Shown here: positions 7,739 through 16,025 of the stretch, one piece after another
Numbering within the stretch: the first letter of the stretch is position 1
How the letters are laid out: each line of letters begins with the position of its first letter
DNA from: an uncultured Prevotellaceae bacterium
GTDB lineage: Bacteria > Bacteroidota > Bacteroidia > Bacteroidales > Bacteroidaceae
Direction of reading: 5' to 3'
NCBI GenBank assembly: GCA_946539475.1
Contig: CAMNHM010000004.1
Location: 1 to 47,321, forward strand
DNA: 47,321 nt
The notes under the pieces: model-generated
The model's input: the letters and a program-made list of their open reading frames with translations, nothing else
What the model was told of the DNA's origin: nothing
Databases searched by the model: none
Position numbers and translations under genes: made by a program

Positions 7739-9217
7739 TTATGGCTTTAGCACCTTGATGGCCTCGCGGTTGCGGCTGACGTCGAGCCCCTGACGCTGGG
7801 CATTGTCGAGATGGCGTGCTGCCTCATCATACTGTCCCCGGATGATGCAGAGCACGGCACGGGCATTCTCAGCGGCAGAGCCATTGCCGGCATGCTGCAG
7901 CAGCGTCTCGGCCTTCAACAGGTCACGCTGCTGGATGGCGACGTTAGCCAGGTTGATATTGGCGGCCTCGTCGTCGGGATAGTAGTTCAGGGTGGTCTGC
8001 ATCACGCGGTTGTAGTCGTCGGAGAACGGCTGGAAGGTCTGTGCCACGCGCCACAGCTCATGCTTCGACAGCTGGTTGGGCTTGGTGCGATAGATCTGCA
8101 AGCACTCCTCGAGGGTGTTGAACTGACGGATGTTGAACGTGATGTCATAATCGGAGCGGCGCAGGCCGGGATAGACATTGCGCAGCAGGTAGGCATAGTC
8201 GGCAGGATAGAGCTTCTTCATCCTAGCCTCCGTAGCGTCGGCAGTACGCTCCACCTCGCGCTCTTCCTGCAGCAGGAGGTTGCGCACGATGTCATACACC
8301 TCAGTCTTATGAGGAAGCACATCGCTGCCAAGGCCCTCGATGGCCTCACGCAGTCCGATCCAGTTCTCAGGAGTAGCCTCGGCAGGAGCGAAGGCACTGG
8401 CAGGAAGCTGGTAGTTCTTGCGCAGCCAGTCGGTGAGCGACTGTGCACGGTTGGTAGCCAGCATACGGTTGTGAGCATAGGGTGACTCCGGCGATGCCCA
8501 TCCGTGAATCTTGATCTCCTTGACGGTGATGTTCTTGTCGGCCACCATGATGTCGAGGGTATCTGTAATCTTACGCAGCTCACGGCGGTTGTCCATATAG
8601 TCGGGCTTCATCTCCCAACGGTCTACGACGAAGGTGATGTAAGCCGATCCGTGCAGCTGCAGGTCAGGCTTGTCAGGATTGGGCTCCTGGTTGGCCAGTG
8701 CGATAAGCTCGTAGGGATCGGGCTTTGCCAGCGTGCCGAGCGATGCGATGTCGGAGCGCAGCGTGTCGCCACATCCGCAGAGGTCGCTCTCGAGGAGCAC
8801 CTCCGCCGTACGGTGCCAGGGCTGCAGGGGCACTGCGTCGGTATAGGCATAGGTCTGCGGCTGATCCTTCAGCCGGCGAATGTTCTCGCAGTTGTCGGCA
8901 TAGAGGGGATCGATGCCGTCGCGCTCGAACACGATGTTCTGCGTTCGACCGCTGACGATGAGCGTCTTCAGCCGCTGCTTCAGGCTGCCATCGGCAGAGC
9001 GAAGAATGGGTGTAAAGGCACGATAGCGGTTGGAGGGCACACGCAGCGAGTCGAGCACGACGTCGAGCGTGAGCACTGAGCGGTCGGCGGTATAGCTGAC
9101 CTGCATGTTGTTGGCACGTACCACGTTGCCCTTGTCGTCGGCCAGGCGTACGGACGTCTGTGCCGTGACATGTGTGGCGAGTGCCAGGATGGCTGTTGCT
9201 ATGAGGAGTTTCTTCAT
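7739..9217 (-). CDS. DUF3868/OmpA-like fimbrial assembly protein with TPR-like C-terminus
   Basis: 492 residues with a cleavable signal peptide (cut after THVTAQ). The N-terminal 150 or so residues match the DUF3868 proteins that accompany Bacteroidales fimbriae. The middle has an OmpA-like block: EIKIHGWASPESPYAHNRMLATNRAQSL is split over about residues 245-275, with the peptidoglycan-binding style motif NRMLATNRAQ. The last 120 residues contain helical repeats (ANINLANVAIQQRD, ENARAVLCIIRGQYDEAARH) of the tetratricopeptide type. It is probably periplasmic or outer-membrane associated and links the fimbrial base to the wall; this role is inferred from context. It overlaps nothing and follows the DUF3575 gene across a tandem-repeat spacer. 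Confidence 0.75.
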   Translation of the reverse strand: MKKLLIATAILALATHVTAQTSVRLADDKGNVVRANNMQVSYTADRSVLTLDVVLDSLRVPSNRYRAFTPILRSADGSLKQRLKTLIVSGRTQNIVFERDGIDPLYADNCENIRRLKDQPQTYAYTDAVPLQPWHRTAEVLLESDLCGCGDTLRSDIASLGTLAKPDPYELIALANQEPNPDKPDLQLHGSAYITFVVDRWEMKPDYMDNRRELRKITDTLDIMVADKNITVKEIKIHGWASPESPYAHNRMLATNRAQSLTDWLRKNYQLPASAFAPAEATPENWIGLREAIEGLGSDVLPHKTEVYDIVRNLLLQEEREVERTADATEARMKKLYPADYAYLLRNVYPGLRRSDYDITFNIRQFNTLEECLQIYRTKPNQLSKHELWRVAQTFQPFSDDYNRVMQTTLNYYPDDEAANINLANVAIQQRDLLKAETLLQHAGNGSAAENARAVLCIIRGQYDEAARHLDNAQRQGLDVSRNREAIKVLKP

Positions 9218-9237
9218 CTTTTTCTTCTAGTTTTTTT

Positions 9238-9278
9238 CTAGGATTATCTAGGACTTCTAGGACTTCTAGGATTTCTAG
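9238..9278. repeat. Tandem array, four 9-bp units (CTAGGACTT type)
   Basis: On the plus strand the units read CTAGGATTA(T), CTAGGACTT, CTAGGACTT, CTAGGATTT and then CTAG. The array fills most of the 57-base gap between the DUF3575 and DUF3868 genes. The TAG stop codon of the DUF3575 gene (9275-9277) is part of the array. Confidence 0.85.
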
Positions 9279-9868
9279 AACATATATATAAGAGAGAGTG
9301 CAGCCTTTGTGGGGCCGAGGTAGAGCTTGTCGCCATCCTCCAGCTTCTTGCCACAGTTGCCGCACTGGAACTTCTGGTAGTCGATGTAGGCAGCTCCCAG
9401 GCCGATGGATGCCTCGAAGTTCCAGTGGCGAGAGAGTACCCACTGGTAGCCATAGCTGACGCCGCCACCGATGTACCACCCTTCGAAGCGATGGTCGCGC
9501 AGATCCTTCCAGTAGCCGAAGGGCAGCTTCACGTTCGTGGCGTCGTACTCACCACCGAAAGCGTGGATGCCTACAAAGGAGCCATTGAAACGATGGCAGA
9601 ACCAGTAGCGATACTCCGGATTGAGAATCCAATGCTTGAGGTACTTGCGGTCAGCTCCATGTCCGAACTTCCAAGGGTTCAGCCCATAGAACATCTGCAC
9701 CGAATGCTTGCGACCGACGCCAAGTTCCACTCCGAGGTTAGGTGTTGTGGTGGCATCGTAAAGCAAGTTGGTCTTAAGTGCAACTTGCTGCGCATGACTC
9801 CTTCCCGTGGGAAGGCCTGCTAATGTAAAGATGCACAGGGCCACGAGAACTGTCTTAATCCACTTCAT
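9275..9868 (-). CDS. DUF3575 outer-membrane beta-barrel protein of the fimbrial operon
   Basis: 197 residues. Signal peptide, then mature start QQVALKTNLLYDATTTPNLG, the standard opening of DUF3575 proteins. Alternating aromatic strands, NPEYRYWF, the aromatic-glycine block GWYIGGGVSYGYQW, a Cys pair (CGNC) near residue 172 and the terminal strand GPTKAALSLIYMF indicate a small outer-membrane barrel ending in Phe. Genes of this family routinely open Mfa/Fim-type operons in Bacteroidales, and an assembly or export role is inferred. It is the first gene of the operon, with a good promoter 53 bases upstream. Confidence 0.85.
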   Translation of the reverse strand: MKWIKTVLVALCIFTLAGLPTGRSHAQQVALKTNLLYDATTTPNLGVELGVGRKHSVQMFYGLNPWKFGHGADRKYLKHWILNPEYRYWFCHRFNGSFVGIHAFGGEYDATNVKLPFGYWKDLRDHRFEGWYIGGGVSYGYQWVLSRHWNFEASIGLGAAYIDYQKFQCGNCGKKLEDGDKLYLGPTKAALSLIYMF

Positions 9869-9920
9869 ATGCGATACGTCGTTTTATTATAATCGTCGAT
9901 TGAAAATCCAAAAATCGATG

Positions 9921-9953
9921 CAAAGTTAATAGATATTATTGCTTAATGCACAA
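9921..9953 (-). promoter_or_regulatory. Promoter of the fimbrial operon (Bacteroides type)
   Basis: On the minus strand TAACTTTG (9921-9928) matches the -7 consensus TAnnTTTG, and a TTG (9951-9953) lies 22 bases further upstream as a -33 element. The first gene starts at 9868. Confidence 0.7.
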
Positions 9954-9956
9954 TCT

Positions 9957-9992
9957 GTTAACTTTTGTTTGCTAATTAAACAATAGTTTAAC
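9957..9992. promoter_or_regulatory. Long dyad upstream of the fimbrial promoter
   Basis: The arms GTTAACTTTTGTTT (9957-9970) and AAACAATAGTTTAAC (9978-9992) are inverted copies, differing by one inserted base, around a 7-base centre. The dyad ends 4 bases upstream of the -33 element, the usual place for an activator site. No regulator gene is coded next to it. Confidence 0.55.
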
Positions 9993-10108
9993 CTTTCTTC
10001 ACTATTTGAATCGCACACAGCAGACGACAGGTCCGAAAGTTGGTACGAGAAGCCTAAAATAAGCAAAACAGAAGCTAGCCACCTTGCGGTAACTAACACA
10101 GCGCCAAC

Positions 10109-10128
10109 GCCTTCCGATGACGGAAGGC
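10109..10128 (-). terminator. Perfect hairpin after the CotH-family gene
   Basis: GCCTTCCG (10109-10116) and CGGAAGGC (10121-10128) pair perfectly around ATGA. The hairpin begins 18 bases beyond the stop of the minus-strand CotH-family gene. A T-run is missing, so termination may be partial or need a factor. The remainder of 9993-10108 shows nothing I can name. Confidence 0.5.
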
Positions 10129-10145
10129 ACTGGTGCAAGCAGGAG

Positions 10146-12050
10146 TTACTGGATCGTGAAATTGACTTGAACGTCGACTTTCAGCAGGGTTCCCTCATGC
10201 GGATACTGAATCTGCATCGTGACCGTGTGGGCATCGTCGAAGCAGCGCCACTGCTCCAGACCGCAATTCCAATTCCAGATATCAGAGAACACCTCAATAT
10301 AGACATGTCCGTGGGAGAAGCTGCCCGGATTACCATCGCCGTCGAACCATGCCCCGAAGGTGCCGTTCGTGCCGTTAGGTCCCTCGGTACCGTCGGTATA
10401 GAGCGGCACAATGTTGACCTGTGCCTCGTTGAAGTCGCTCTCGTCGATGCCCATCAGGCTGAGTACACGGTTCTTCCTGATATGAATCGGAGTCGGCTGG
10501 CTGTAGCCGTAGCTCCACTCCATCGTCTTGCTGACGCTGAACGATCCACAGTAGCGGGTGTCGGTGACAGGTGCCTCGGGCATGGGAATACCGTCGATGA
10601 GCGTCGTCATGAAGTCGGCACGCCGGAGCAGCCACTGATGCATCTTCTCCAGCTCTGTCTCGAACGACTTCTGGCGGATGGGCCAGCGGCCCTCCTCGCG
10701 CTGTATGGCCCCCTGCCGCAGATGGCTGACGTAGCGCATGCACTCATTCCATCCATGACTGACGATGGAGTCCTTCACTGCTGCCCACTGTGCCTTGTAG
10801 GCCTCGACAAACTCGGGGCAGGCGAAGAGGTCGGTGAAGAACTGCGGCACGTAGTTGTAATTGCCGTTGCGCTTCAGGGGGTTGGAGCCCATGACCGTCT
10901 CGCGATAGTCGGTGAAGAAGGTATGCCCAGTGTACATATTCCCCCAGTCGAAGTCGTAGCCGGCATCGAAATCCCAAAGCGGACCCATCACCCAGGGGCC
11001 GTCGCCATCCTTATGCATGAAGATGGAGCGGGGTGCTGAAAGCTCGACGTTATAGACGAACTCCTGCAGCTGCAGGTACTTGATAAATGACGGCACGTCG
11101 AGCAGCTGGCATACCTGTGCGTAGTCGTGGTCCTTGATGGCTCGCTCTAGCTCGGCGAAGACGGTGCGCACGGAGTCGACGGTGTGACTGGTGAAGTGCT
11201 CGTCGTCAGGATATTTCACACACATCGGCATGTGATAGACTGTCGTCCAGCAGTTGTCGTCGGCATCGGGACTGAGGTCGGGACCGTCGTCGGAATCGAG
11301 GCTGATGAGTATGCCGCGGTCGTCGCTCACGTCGACGCGACTACTGCCCTGCTGCACCTGTTCAGTGAGCTGGTAGACACCGCGATAGTCGCCGTTAACG
11401 AAGAGCTCCACATAGCGTGTATGGTTGGTGAAAGGCAGCCCTAGCCATCGTCCCGTCTCAAAGACGAAGGTGTTCATCATGTCGGTGATGTCACGATAAT
11501 TCGCCAACAGCACCCAGCTCTTCGCCTTCGACAGTCCGAGCATCTTGTGCTTCTGGTTGAGCTTGATGCGGTAGGGTTTCTTGTCGTACCAGAGGAAAGA
11601 GCTGTTGCCGCGCCCACGAATCTGCCCGTTGACGGAGATATTGGAATAGGAGCCGCGCGCATTGAGGGCTACGTGGCAGTCGACATAGGAATCCTTCGAG
11701 GTAATCTCAACCGTGTCGCGTGTGGTGACGAAGAGCTGGAACACCTGATAGGGATCCTTCGACTCCTGCAGCGGCTCGTCCTCGAACGTAAGGCTGTCGA
11801 CACGCCGGATGTCAAAGGGCACGAAGAGGTCGCCGCTGACGTTGAACAGCAGCTTGTCGAGGTGGCTGCTGGTCGTGATGTCGCGAATGCTATCGACGAC
11901 AATAGGCACATCCCATTGCGTCTGCTGCTGGTTCATGTACACATGAGCACGCCGCTGGGCCCCTGCCGTCAGCGACGAACATACCAATAAGGCGCACCAA
12001 AGCATGCGCAGGAATAGCTTCTGATACATCTCCGTACTTACATTTAGCAT
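10146..12050 (-). CDS. Secreted CotH kinase-family protein
   Basis: 634 residues from this start; a second Met seven codons in (12029) gives a cleaner signal peptide (MYQKLFLRMLW...TAGAQ) and may be the true start. The CotH domain spans roughly residues 120-430: RGRGNSSFLWYDKKPYRIKL (a substrate or nucleotide-loop region), KSWVLLANYRDITDMMNTF, YVELFVNGDYRGVYQLTEQV, then DFDAGYDFDWGN with the acidic pair expected for metal binding. CotH proteins are atypical protein kinases in Bacillus; the substrates of secreted Bacteroidota members are unknown. The last 150 residues look like a beta-rich domain. It is transcribed away from the MerR-type gene and is separated from the fimbrial operon by a hairpin. 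Confidence 0.8.
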   Translation of the reverse strand: MLNVSTEMYQKLFLRMLWCALLVCSSLTAGAQRRAHVYMNQQQTQWDVPIVVDSIRDITTSSHLDKLLFNVSGDLFVPFDIRRVDSLTFEDEPLQESKDPYQVFQLFVTTRDTVEITSKDSYVDCHVALNARGSYSNISVNGQIRGRGNSSFLWYDKKPYRIKLNQKHKMLGLSKAKSWVLLANYRDITDMMNTFVFETGRWLGLPFTNHTRYVELFVNGDYRGVYQLTEQVQQGSSRVDVSDDRGILISLDSDDGPDLSPDADDNCWTTVYHMPMCVKYPDDEHFTSHTVDSVRTVFAELERAIKDHDYAQVCQLLDVPSFIKYLQLQEFVYNVELSAPRSIFMHKDGDGPWVMGPLWDFDAGYDFDWGNMYTGHTFFTDYRETVMGSNPLKRNGNYNYVPQFFTDLFACPEFVEAYKAQWAAVKDSIVSHGWNECMRYVSHLRQGAIQREEGRWPIRQKSFETELEKMHQWLLRRADFMTTLIDGIPMPEAPVTDTRYCGSFSVSKTMEWSYGYSQPTPIHIRKNRVLSLMGIDESDFNEAQVNIVPLYTDGTEGPNGTNGTFGAWFDGDGNPGSFSHGHVYIEVFSDIWNWNCGLEQWRCFDDAHTVTMQIQYPHEGTLLKVDVQVNFTIQ

Positions 12051-12084
12051 TAGTCAGTTGAGCGCTTTCGCTCCAAATCCGATG

Positions 12085-12092
12085 CAAAGTTA
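12085..12092 (-). promoter_or_regulatory. Probable -7 box of the CotH-family gene
   Basis: TAACTTTG on the minus strand matches TAnnTTTG and lies 35 bases before the start at 12050. I see no good -33 partner at 19-21 bases, so this is based on one element. Confidence 0.45.
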
Positions 12093-12166
12093 CTAAAAAA
12101 AAGAGAAAAAGAATGCCTTGCACATTTTTTTTTGCCAAAGGAAGCCGATATTTGGAAAAAATTGTG

Positions 12167-12174
12167 TAAGTTTG
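12167..12174 (+). promoter_or_regulatory. Probable -7 box of the MerR-type gene
   Basis: TAAGTTTG matches TAnnTTTG and lies 37 bases before the ATG at 12211. It implies that frames starting further upstream (from 12118) are not the real start. The -33 element is weak. It diverges from the CotH-family promoter over about 75 bases. Confidence 0.5.
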
Positions 12175-12210
12175 CATCGGAAAACAGCAACGAACAAAAA
12201 ATCGACGACA

Positions 12211-12561
12211 ATGGCACTGAATCTGAACAAGAATCTGAAGCTCTACTATTCAATCAAGGAGGTGGCTGAGATGTTCGACCTCAACGAGAGCACGCTACGC
12301 TACTGGGAGACGGAGTTCCCCTACCTGAAGCCGAAGACGAGCGGCCCCAACAAGGTGCGCCAGTATTCGGAGAAGGACATCGAGCAGATTCGCCTCATCC
12401 ACAACCTTGTGAAGGTTCGTGGCTTCAAGATTGCTGCCGCCCGCAAGATGATCAGTGCCAATCGCGACGGCAGCGACCGCAAGGCAGAGGTGCTATCGCG
12501 CCTGATTGACATCCGCAGCGAGCTGCAGCTGCTGAAGGCACAGCTTGACGGCCTTCAATAA
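12211..12561 (+). CDS. MerR-family transcriptional regulator
   Basis: 116 residues. The start was placed at MALNLNKNLKLYYS because a -7 box lies just upstream and the helix-turn-helix begins there. Residues 14-75 carry the MerR winged helix: YYSIKEVAEMFDLNESTLRYWETEF, then KVRQYSEKDIEQIRLI. A short coiled coil (LSRLIDIRSELQLLKAQLDGL) at the C-terminus provides the dimer interface. There is no extra metal- or ligand-binding domain and no Cys cluster, so no inducer can be guessed. It belongs to the short MerR proteins common in Bacteroidota. Its target could be the divergent CotH-family gene, but that rests on position only. Confidence 0.85.
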   Translation: MALNLNKNLKLYYSIKEVAEMFDLNESTLRYWETEFPYLKPKTSGPNKVRQYSEKDIEQIRLIHNLVKVRGFKIAAARKMISANRDGSDRKAEVLSRLIDIRSELQLLKAQLDGLQ

Positions 12562-12621
12562 TCGCCGTCTTCGCTGTCCTTACTATACTGATTCAATTGT
12601 TTTTTTTCGTTGTGCTGAAAG

Positions 12622-13602
12622 CTATGGCAGCTGTGGCACCCACTCGTCGCTGCGGCTAAAGACCTTCTGCAGGGTGATTTCCTTTGCCTCTTTCTTCGTG
12701 AGCTGACGGCTCCACCCTACCCTGGCGTCGGTGGCCGCTCCCTCGCCGCTGTTCTCGAACTCCATGTAGCGGGCAGTCTTCTCGCGCTCCTTCTGCCAGT
12801 GGTGCCAGCCTTCGGGGCATATCTGCGCGGGCAGCTGGCAGTGCATGAACAGCGTGTAGCCATAGTCGCGCCAGGGACGTCCGAGATACACCTGACTGAC
12901 GTTGGGAGCACAGGTGATGGTACAATTATTAAATATGTACCCGTACATTATATCTTGCGGCGTAGAGGCGGCGGTGATGTAGCTGTTCGCCTTGCAGAGA
13001 ATCTGACAGTTCTCGAACCAGGCTGTCGACGGTCCGAAGATGAAGTCGGTGGTACCTTCGATGTAGCAGTCCTTGAAATAGTGGCGCGAGCCCGCCTTAC
13101 CCGTGTATATGGTGTCCTGATTGCCGAGGAAGCGGCAGTTGATGAACAGCAGACGGTCGCCTTCGGCATGCAGGGCCACTGCCTGTCCGAGGCGTGCGGC
13201 ATTGTTCTCGATAGTGATGTTCTTCAGGGTGATGCCGCTGCCCTCGATCTTCATCGTATAGGTCCGGAATGTGCCCATGCCGTTAGGTCGATCGGGGACG
13301 CGGATGTTGGCGTGGTCGTCCCAGGTGATGATGGTCTGGTCGCGGTCCTCGCCGCAAATCTCGATGTTCTGCAGCCACGAGGGGATGATGAGTTTCTCCT
13401 TATAGGTACCCCGTTTGACGAAGATCACCTTGTGGTAGTCCATGAAAGCGCGACACACCTCGATGGCAGCGTCAACGGTACGAAACTGGCCTGTGCCGTC
13501 GCGTGCGACGACGATCGTGTCTGGGTTGTCGAAACTCTGCGCAGCGGTAGGACTTGCCAGCAGCAGGAGGGCAAGGAGCGAAAGAATTGGGCGGAGGGGC
13601 AT
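12622..13602 (-). CDS. Secreted pectinesterase (carbohydrate esterase family 8)
   Basis: 326 residues with a signal peptide cut near residue 21. A right-handed beta-helix fold is indicated by the standard CE8 motifs: Q140 in LGQAVAL, Q162-D163 in GNQDTIY, D186 in GTTDFIFG, and R242 and W244 in YLGRPWRDYG. D163 and D186 are the acid/base and nucleophile, and R242 positions the substrate. The enzyme removes methyl esters from homogalacturonan. No pectate lyase, SusC/D pair or other polysaccharide-use gene is nearby, so it is a lone pectin gene behind the RSH gene. The gap to that gene is filled by a G-rich tandem array. Confidence 0.93.
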   Translation of the reverse strand: MPLRPILSLLALLLLASPTAAQSFDNPDTIVVARDGTGQFRTVDAAIEVCRAFMDYHKVIFVKRGTYKEKLIIPSWLQNIEICGEDRDQTIITWDDHANIRVPDRPNGMGTFRTYTMKIEGSGITLKNITIENNAARLGQAVALHAEGDRLLFINCRFLGNQDTIYTGKAGSRHYFKDCYIEGTTDFIFGPSTAWFENCQILCKANSYITAASTPQDIMYGYIFNNCTITCAPNVSQVYLGRPWRDYGYTLFMHCQLPAQICPEGWHHWQKEREKTARYMEFENSGEGAATDARVGWSRQLTKKEAKEITLQKVFSRSDEWVPQLP

Positions 13603-13622
13603 AGTTGTTGTTGTTTTTTTTT

Positions 13623-13672
13623 GGGGGGGTAATGGGGGTAATGGGGGTAATGGGGGTAATGGGGGGGATGGG
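13623..13672. repeat. G-rich tandem array, four 9-bp units (GGGGGTAAT)
   Basis: Four exact copies of GGGGGTAAT occupy 13625-13660, bordered by G7 runs on both sides. The array lies in the 87-base gap between RSH and the pectinesterase. The plus strand, which is the template strand here, meets the simple G-quadruplex pattern (at least four G5 runs with 4-base loops). Confidence 0.9.
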
Positions 13673-13689
13673 CTCGGGCCCGATTCTTT

Positions 13690-15957
13690 TTACATGATCT
13701 GCGAGATCTCCTTTAGGTCGTCAACTTCCTTGAGCTTATCAATGATCTGGCGGACGTCCTCGCGGTCGTGCACGCGGAGGTCGATCGAGCCGTCGAAGAT
13801 GCCGTCCTCGCTGGTGAACATAATCTTGCGGATATCGACGCTGAGCTGGTTGCTGATGACACGCGTCACCTCGTTGACCAGTCCCCGGCGGTCGATGCCT
13901 CCCAGACGGATGGTGGCGTCGAAGAAGAGTCGCTTGTGCATGTCCCACTTCACGTCGAGGATACGGTTGCCGTAGCTCGCCTTCAGCTTGTTGGCCACGG
14001 GACAGGCCCGCTTGTGGATCTCGATGCGATTGTGGTTGTCGATATATCCCAGCACGTCGTCGCCGGGAATAGGATGGCAACAGTCGGGGAAGATGAACTG
14101 CCCGATGTTCTCCTCGCTGAGGTAGATGGGCTTCTTACGGTCGAACTTATCCGGCACGACGAAGAGGTCGGGCTGCTGTCCCTCGGTGCTCTTCTTCGCC
14201 TTGACGAAGGGTACATACTTGCGCCATCCGCCACCGCTAGACTCCGTTTTCTTCTTGTTCTTCCCCTTCAGCTCGTCGACGTCGGCATCGCCAAGGACGA
14301 TGGTCTTCTCGCCGAGCGACTGATAGAACTCCTCGCGACAGGAGGCATCATGGAACTTCGTCAGCTGGTCGGCTATGGCGAGCGTCATCTCAAAGCCGTT
14401 CTTCGCGAGCCACTGTATGAGCAGCTCCTCACCCTTCTTCTGCACCTCGCGGCTGTTGCGACGCAGCATCGCCTGAATCTTCGCTTTCGCCTTGGCCGTG
14501 TTGACGAAATTGATCCACGTCGGCTGTACGTGCTGTGACTTCGAGGTAAGGATCTCCACCTGGTCGCCACTAGTCAGCTGGTGGCTCATGGGCACGAGCT
14601 TGTGGTTGACCTTAGCGCCGATGCAGTGCGATCCGAGGAAGGTGTGTATGGAGAAGGCAAAGTCGAGGACGGTGCAGTTGGCGGGCATCGTCTTGATCTC
14701 GCCCTTCGGCGTAAAGACAAAAATCTCGCTGGCGTAGAGGTTGAGCTTGATGGCGTCGAGGAAGTCCATGGCGTCGGGCTGCGGGTCGTCGAGAATCTCC
14801 TTAATGGTGTGTAGCCACTCGTTCATCTCGTTCTCATCCTCGCTGTACTCCTCGCCCTCCTTGTACTTCCAGTGGGCTGCGAGTCCCTGCTCAGCTATCT
14901 CGTCCATGCGGTCGGAACGTATCTGCACCTCTATCCAGTGTCCCTGCCGCGACATCAGCGTGACATGCAGCGCCTGATAGCCGTTGGCCTTGGGCTTCGT
15001 CACCCAGTCGCGCAGGCGGTCGGGATGGCGACGATAGATTTTCGTCAGGGCGGCATAGATCTTAAAGCAGTCGTCGACCTCGTCCTTACGGCTCCTCGGC
15101 TTGAAGATGATGCGTACGGCAAGGATGTCGTAGATCTCCTCGAACGACACGTGCTTGTTCTGCATCTTGTTCCAGATGGAATAGGGCGTCTTGATGCGCT
15201 CGCGGATCTCGTACTCGAAGCCCATCTCCTGGAGGGCCTGCTCGATGGGGCGCGTAAACTGCTCGAACGACTCGTGACGGGATACGCGACTGTCGTCAAG
15301 CTTTCGGGCGATGGCGGCGTAGTCCTCCGGATGCTCAAACTTAAAGCTGAGGTTCTCGAGCTCCGACTTGATCTTATAGAGGCCGAGTCGATGTGCCAGC
15401 GGGGCGTAGATATAGAGTGTCTCGCCCGCAATCTTATACTGCTTGTTGGCAGGCTGCGACTCCAGCGTCCGCATGTTGTGCAGGCGGTCGGCGATCTTGA
15501 TGAGTATGACACGTATGTCCTCGCTCATCGTCAGCAGCAGCTTCTTGAAGTTCTCTGCCTGTGCTGAAGCCTGTTCGCCGAAGATGCCGCCGCTGATCTT
15601 CGTCAGTCCGTCGACAATTTGCGCGATCTTCGCCCCGAACATGTTCTCGATGTCCTCGACGGTATAGTCGGTATCCTCGACGACATCGTGGAGCAAGGCC
15701 GAGCAGATGCTGGTGGAGCCGAGGCCTATCTCCGAGCACACGATCTGTGCAACGGCGATGGGGTGCATGATATAGGGCTCGCCCGACAGTCGTCGCACAC
15801 CACGGTGTGCCTGTCGTGCGAAGTTGAAGGCCTTGGCGATCAGGTCCACTTTCTTGCGGTGACGTGAATTCAGATAGTCACCAATCAGTTTATTGTAGGC
15901 CTCGTTGATCATCCGATCGTCAGCCTCTTCTCGCTGCAACATCTCCTCGTCGGTCAT
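13690..15957 (-). CDS. spoT: Bifunctional (p)ppGpp synthetase/hydrolase, RelA/SpoT family
   Basis: 755 residues, full length. The hydrolase HD domain (about 40-200) has H65, the H90-D91 pair in LLHDVVEDTDYT, and KIADRLHNMRTL near 154-165, so it looks active. The synthetase domain (about 230-375) has YDILAVRIIF, GYQALHVTL and EVQIRSDRMDEIAEQGLAAHW. A TGS domain follows (IFVFTPKGEIKTMP, about 415), then a conserved zinc-finger-like segment (FPDCCHPIPGD) and a C-terminal ACT domain from about 670. It makes and degrades the stringent-response alarmone. It sits downstream of the lytic transglycosylase, separated by a G-rich tandem array. The symbol is by convention; Bacteroidota often have two RSH paralogues. 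Confidence 0.95.
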   Translation of the reverse strand: MTDEEMLQREEADDRMINEAYNKLIGDYLNSRHRKKVDLIAKAFNFARQAHRGVRRLSGEPYIMHPIAVAQIVCSEIGLGSTSICSALLHDVVEDTDYTVEDIENMFGAKIAQIVDGLTKISGGIFGEQASAQAENFKKLLLTMSEDIRVILIKIADRLHNMRTLESQPANKQYKIAGETLYIYAPLAHRLGLYKIKSELENLSFKFEHPEDYAAIARKLDDSRVSRHESFEQFTRPIEQALQEMGFEYEIRERIKTPYSIWNKMQNKHVSFEEIYDILAVRIIFKPRSRKDEVDDCFKIYAALTKIYRRHPDRLRDWVTKPKANGYQALHVTLMSRQGHWIEVQIRSDRMDEIAEQGLAAHWKYKEGEEYSEDENEMNEWLHTIKEILDDPQPDAMDFLDAIKLNLYASEIFVFTPKGEIKTMPANCTVLDFAFSIHTFLGSHCIGAKVNHKLVPMSHQLTSGDQVEILTSKSQHVQPTWINFVNTAKAKAKIQAMLRRNSREVQKKGEELLIQWLAKNGFEMTLAIADQLTKFHDASCREEFYQSLGEKTIVLGDADVDELKGKNKKKTESSGGGWRKYVPFVKAKKSTEGQQPDLFVVPDKFDRKKPIYLSEENIGQFIFPDCCHPIPGDDVLGYIDNHNRIEIHKRACPVANKLKASYGNRILDVKWDMHKRLFFDATIRLGGIDRRGLVNEVTRVISNQLSVDIRKIMFTSEDGIFDGSIDLRVHDREDVRQIIDKLKEVDDLKEISQIM

Positions 15958-15974
15958 GAATGGGAGTTTTTTTT

Positions 15975-16019
15975 GGGGGTATGGATGATGGGGTTAATGG
16001 GGGTTATGGGGTTAATGGG
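15975..16019. repeat. G-rich tandem array, about four 9-bp units (GGTTAATGG type)
   Basis: The units GGATGATGG, GGTTAATGG, GGGTTATGG and GGTTAATGG run from 15983 to 16018, preceded by GGGGGTAT. The array lies between the stop of the lytic transglycosylase gene (16026) and the start of RSH (15957). It is related in sequence to the array at 13623. Confidence 0.85.
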
Positions 16020-16025
16020 AGACGA

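Noticed and set aside
8673..9479. Minus-strand frame of 268 codons across the DUF3868-DUF3575 junction
   Set aside because: It is out of frame with two recognised proteins and rich in Arg, Pro and Ala, as is typical of a shifted frame.
9957..9992. Invertible promoter switch for the fimbrial operon
   Set aside because: Only one dyad is seen on one side of the promoter; a switch needs inverted repeats on both sides and usually a recombinase gene.
9926..10138. 70-codon frame upstream of the fimbrial operon
   Set aside because: It overlaps the promoter, the dyad and a hairpin, and shows no protein features.
12118..12210. Longer N-terminus for the MerR-type protein
   Set aside because: The extension runs through the -7 box and adds residues unlike any MerR protein.
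12547..12569. Terminator formed by GACGGC and GCCGTC at the end of the MerR-type gene
   Set aside because: The stem is only 6 pairs, overlaps the stop codon and the T-run is about 30 bases away.
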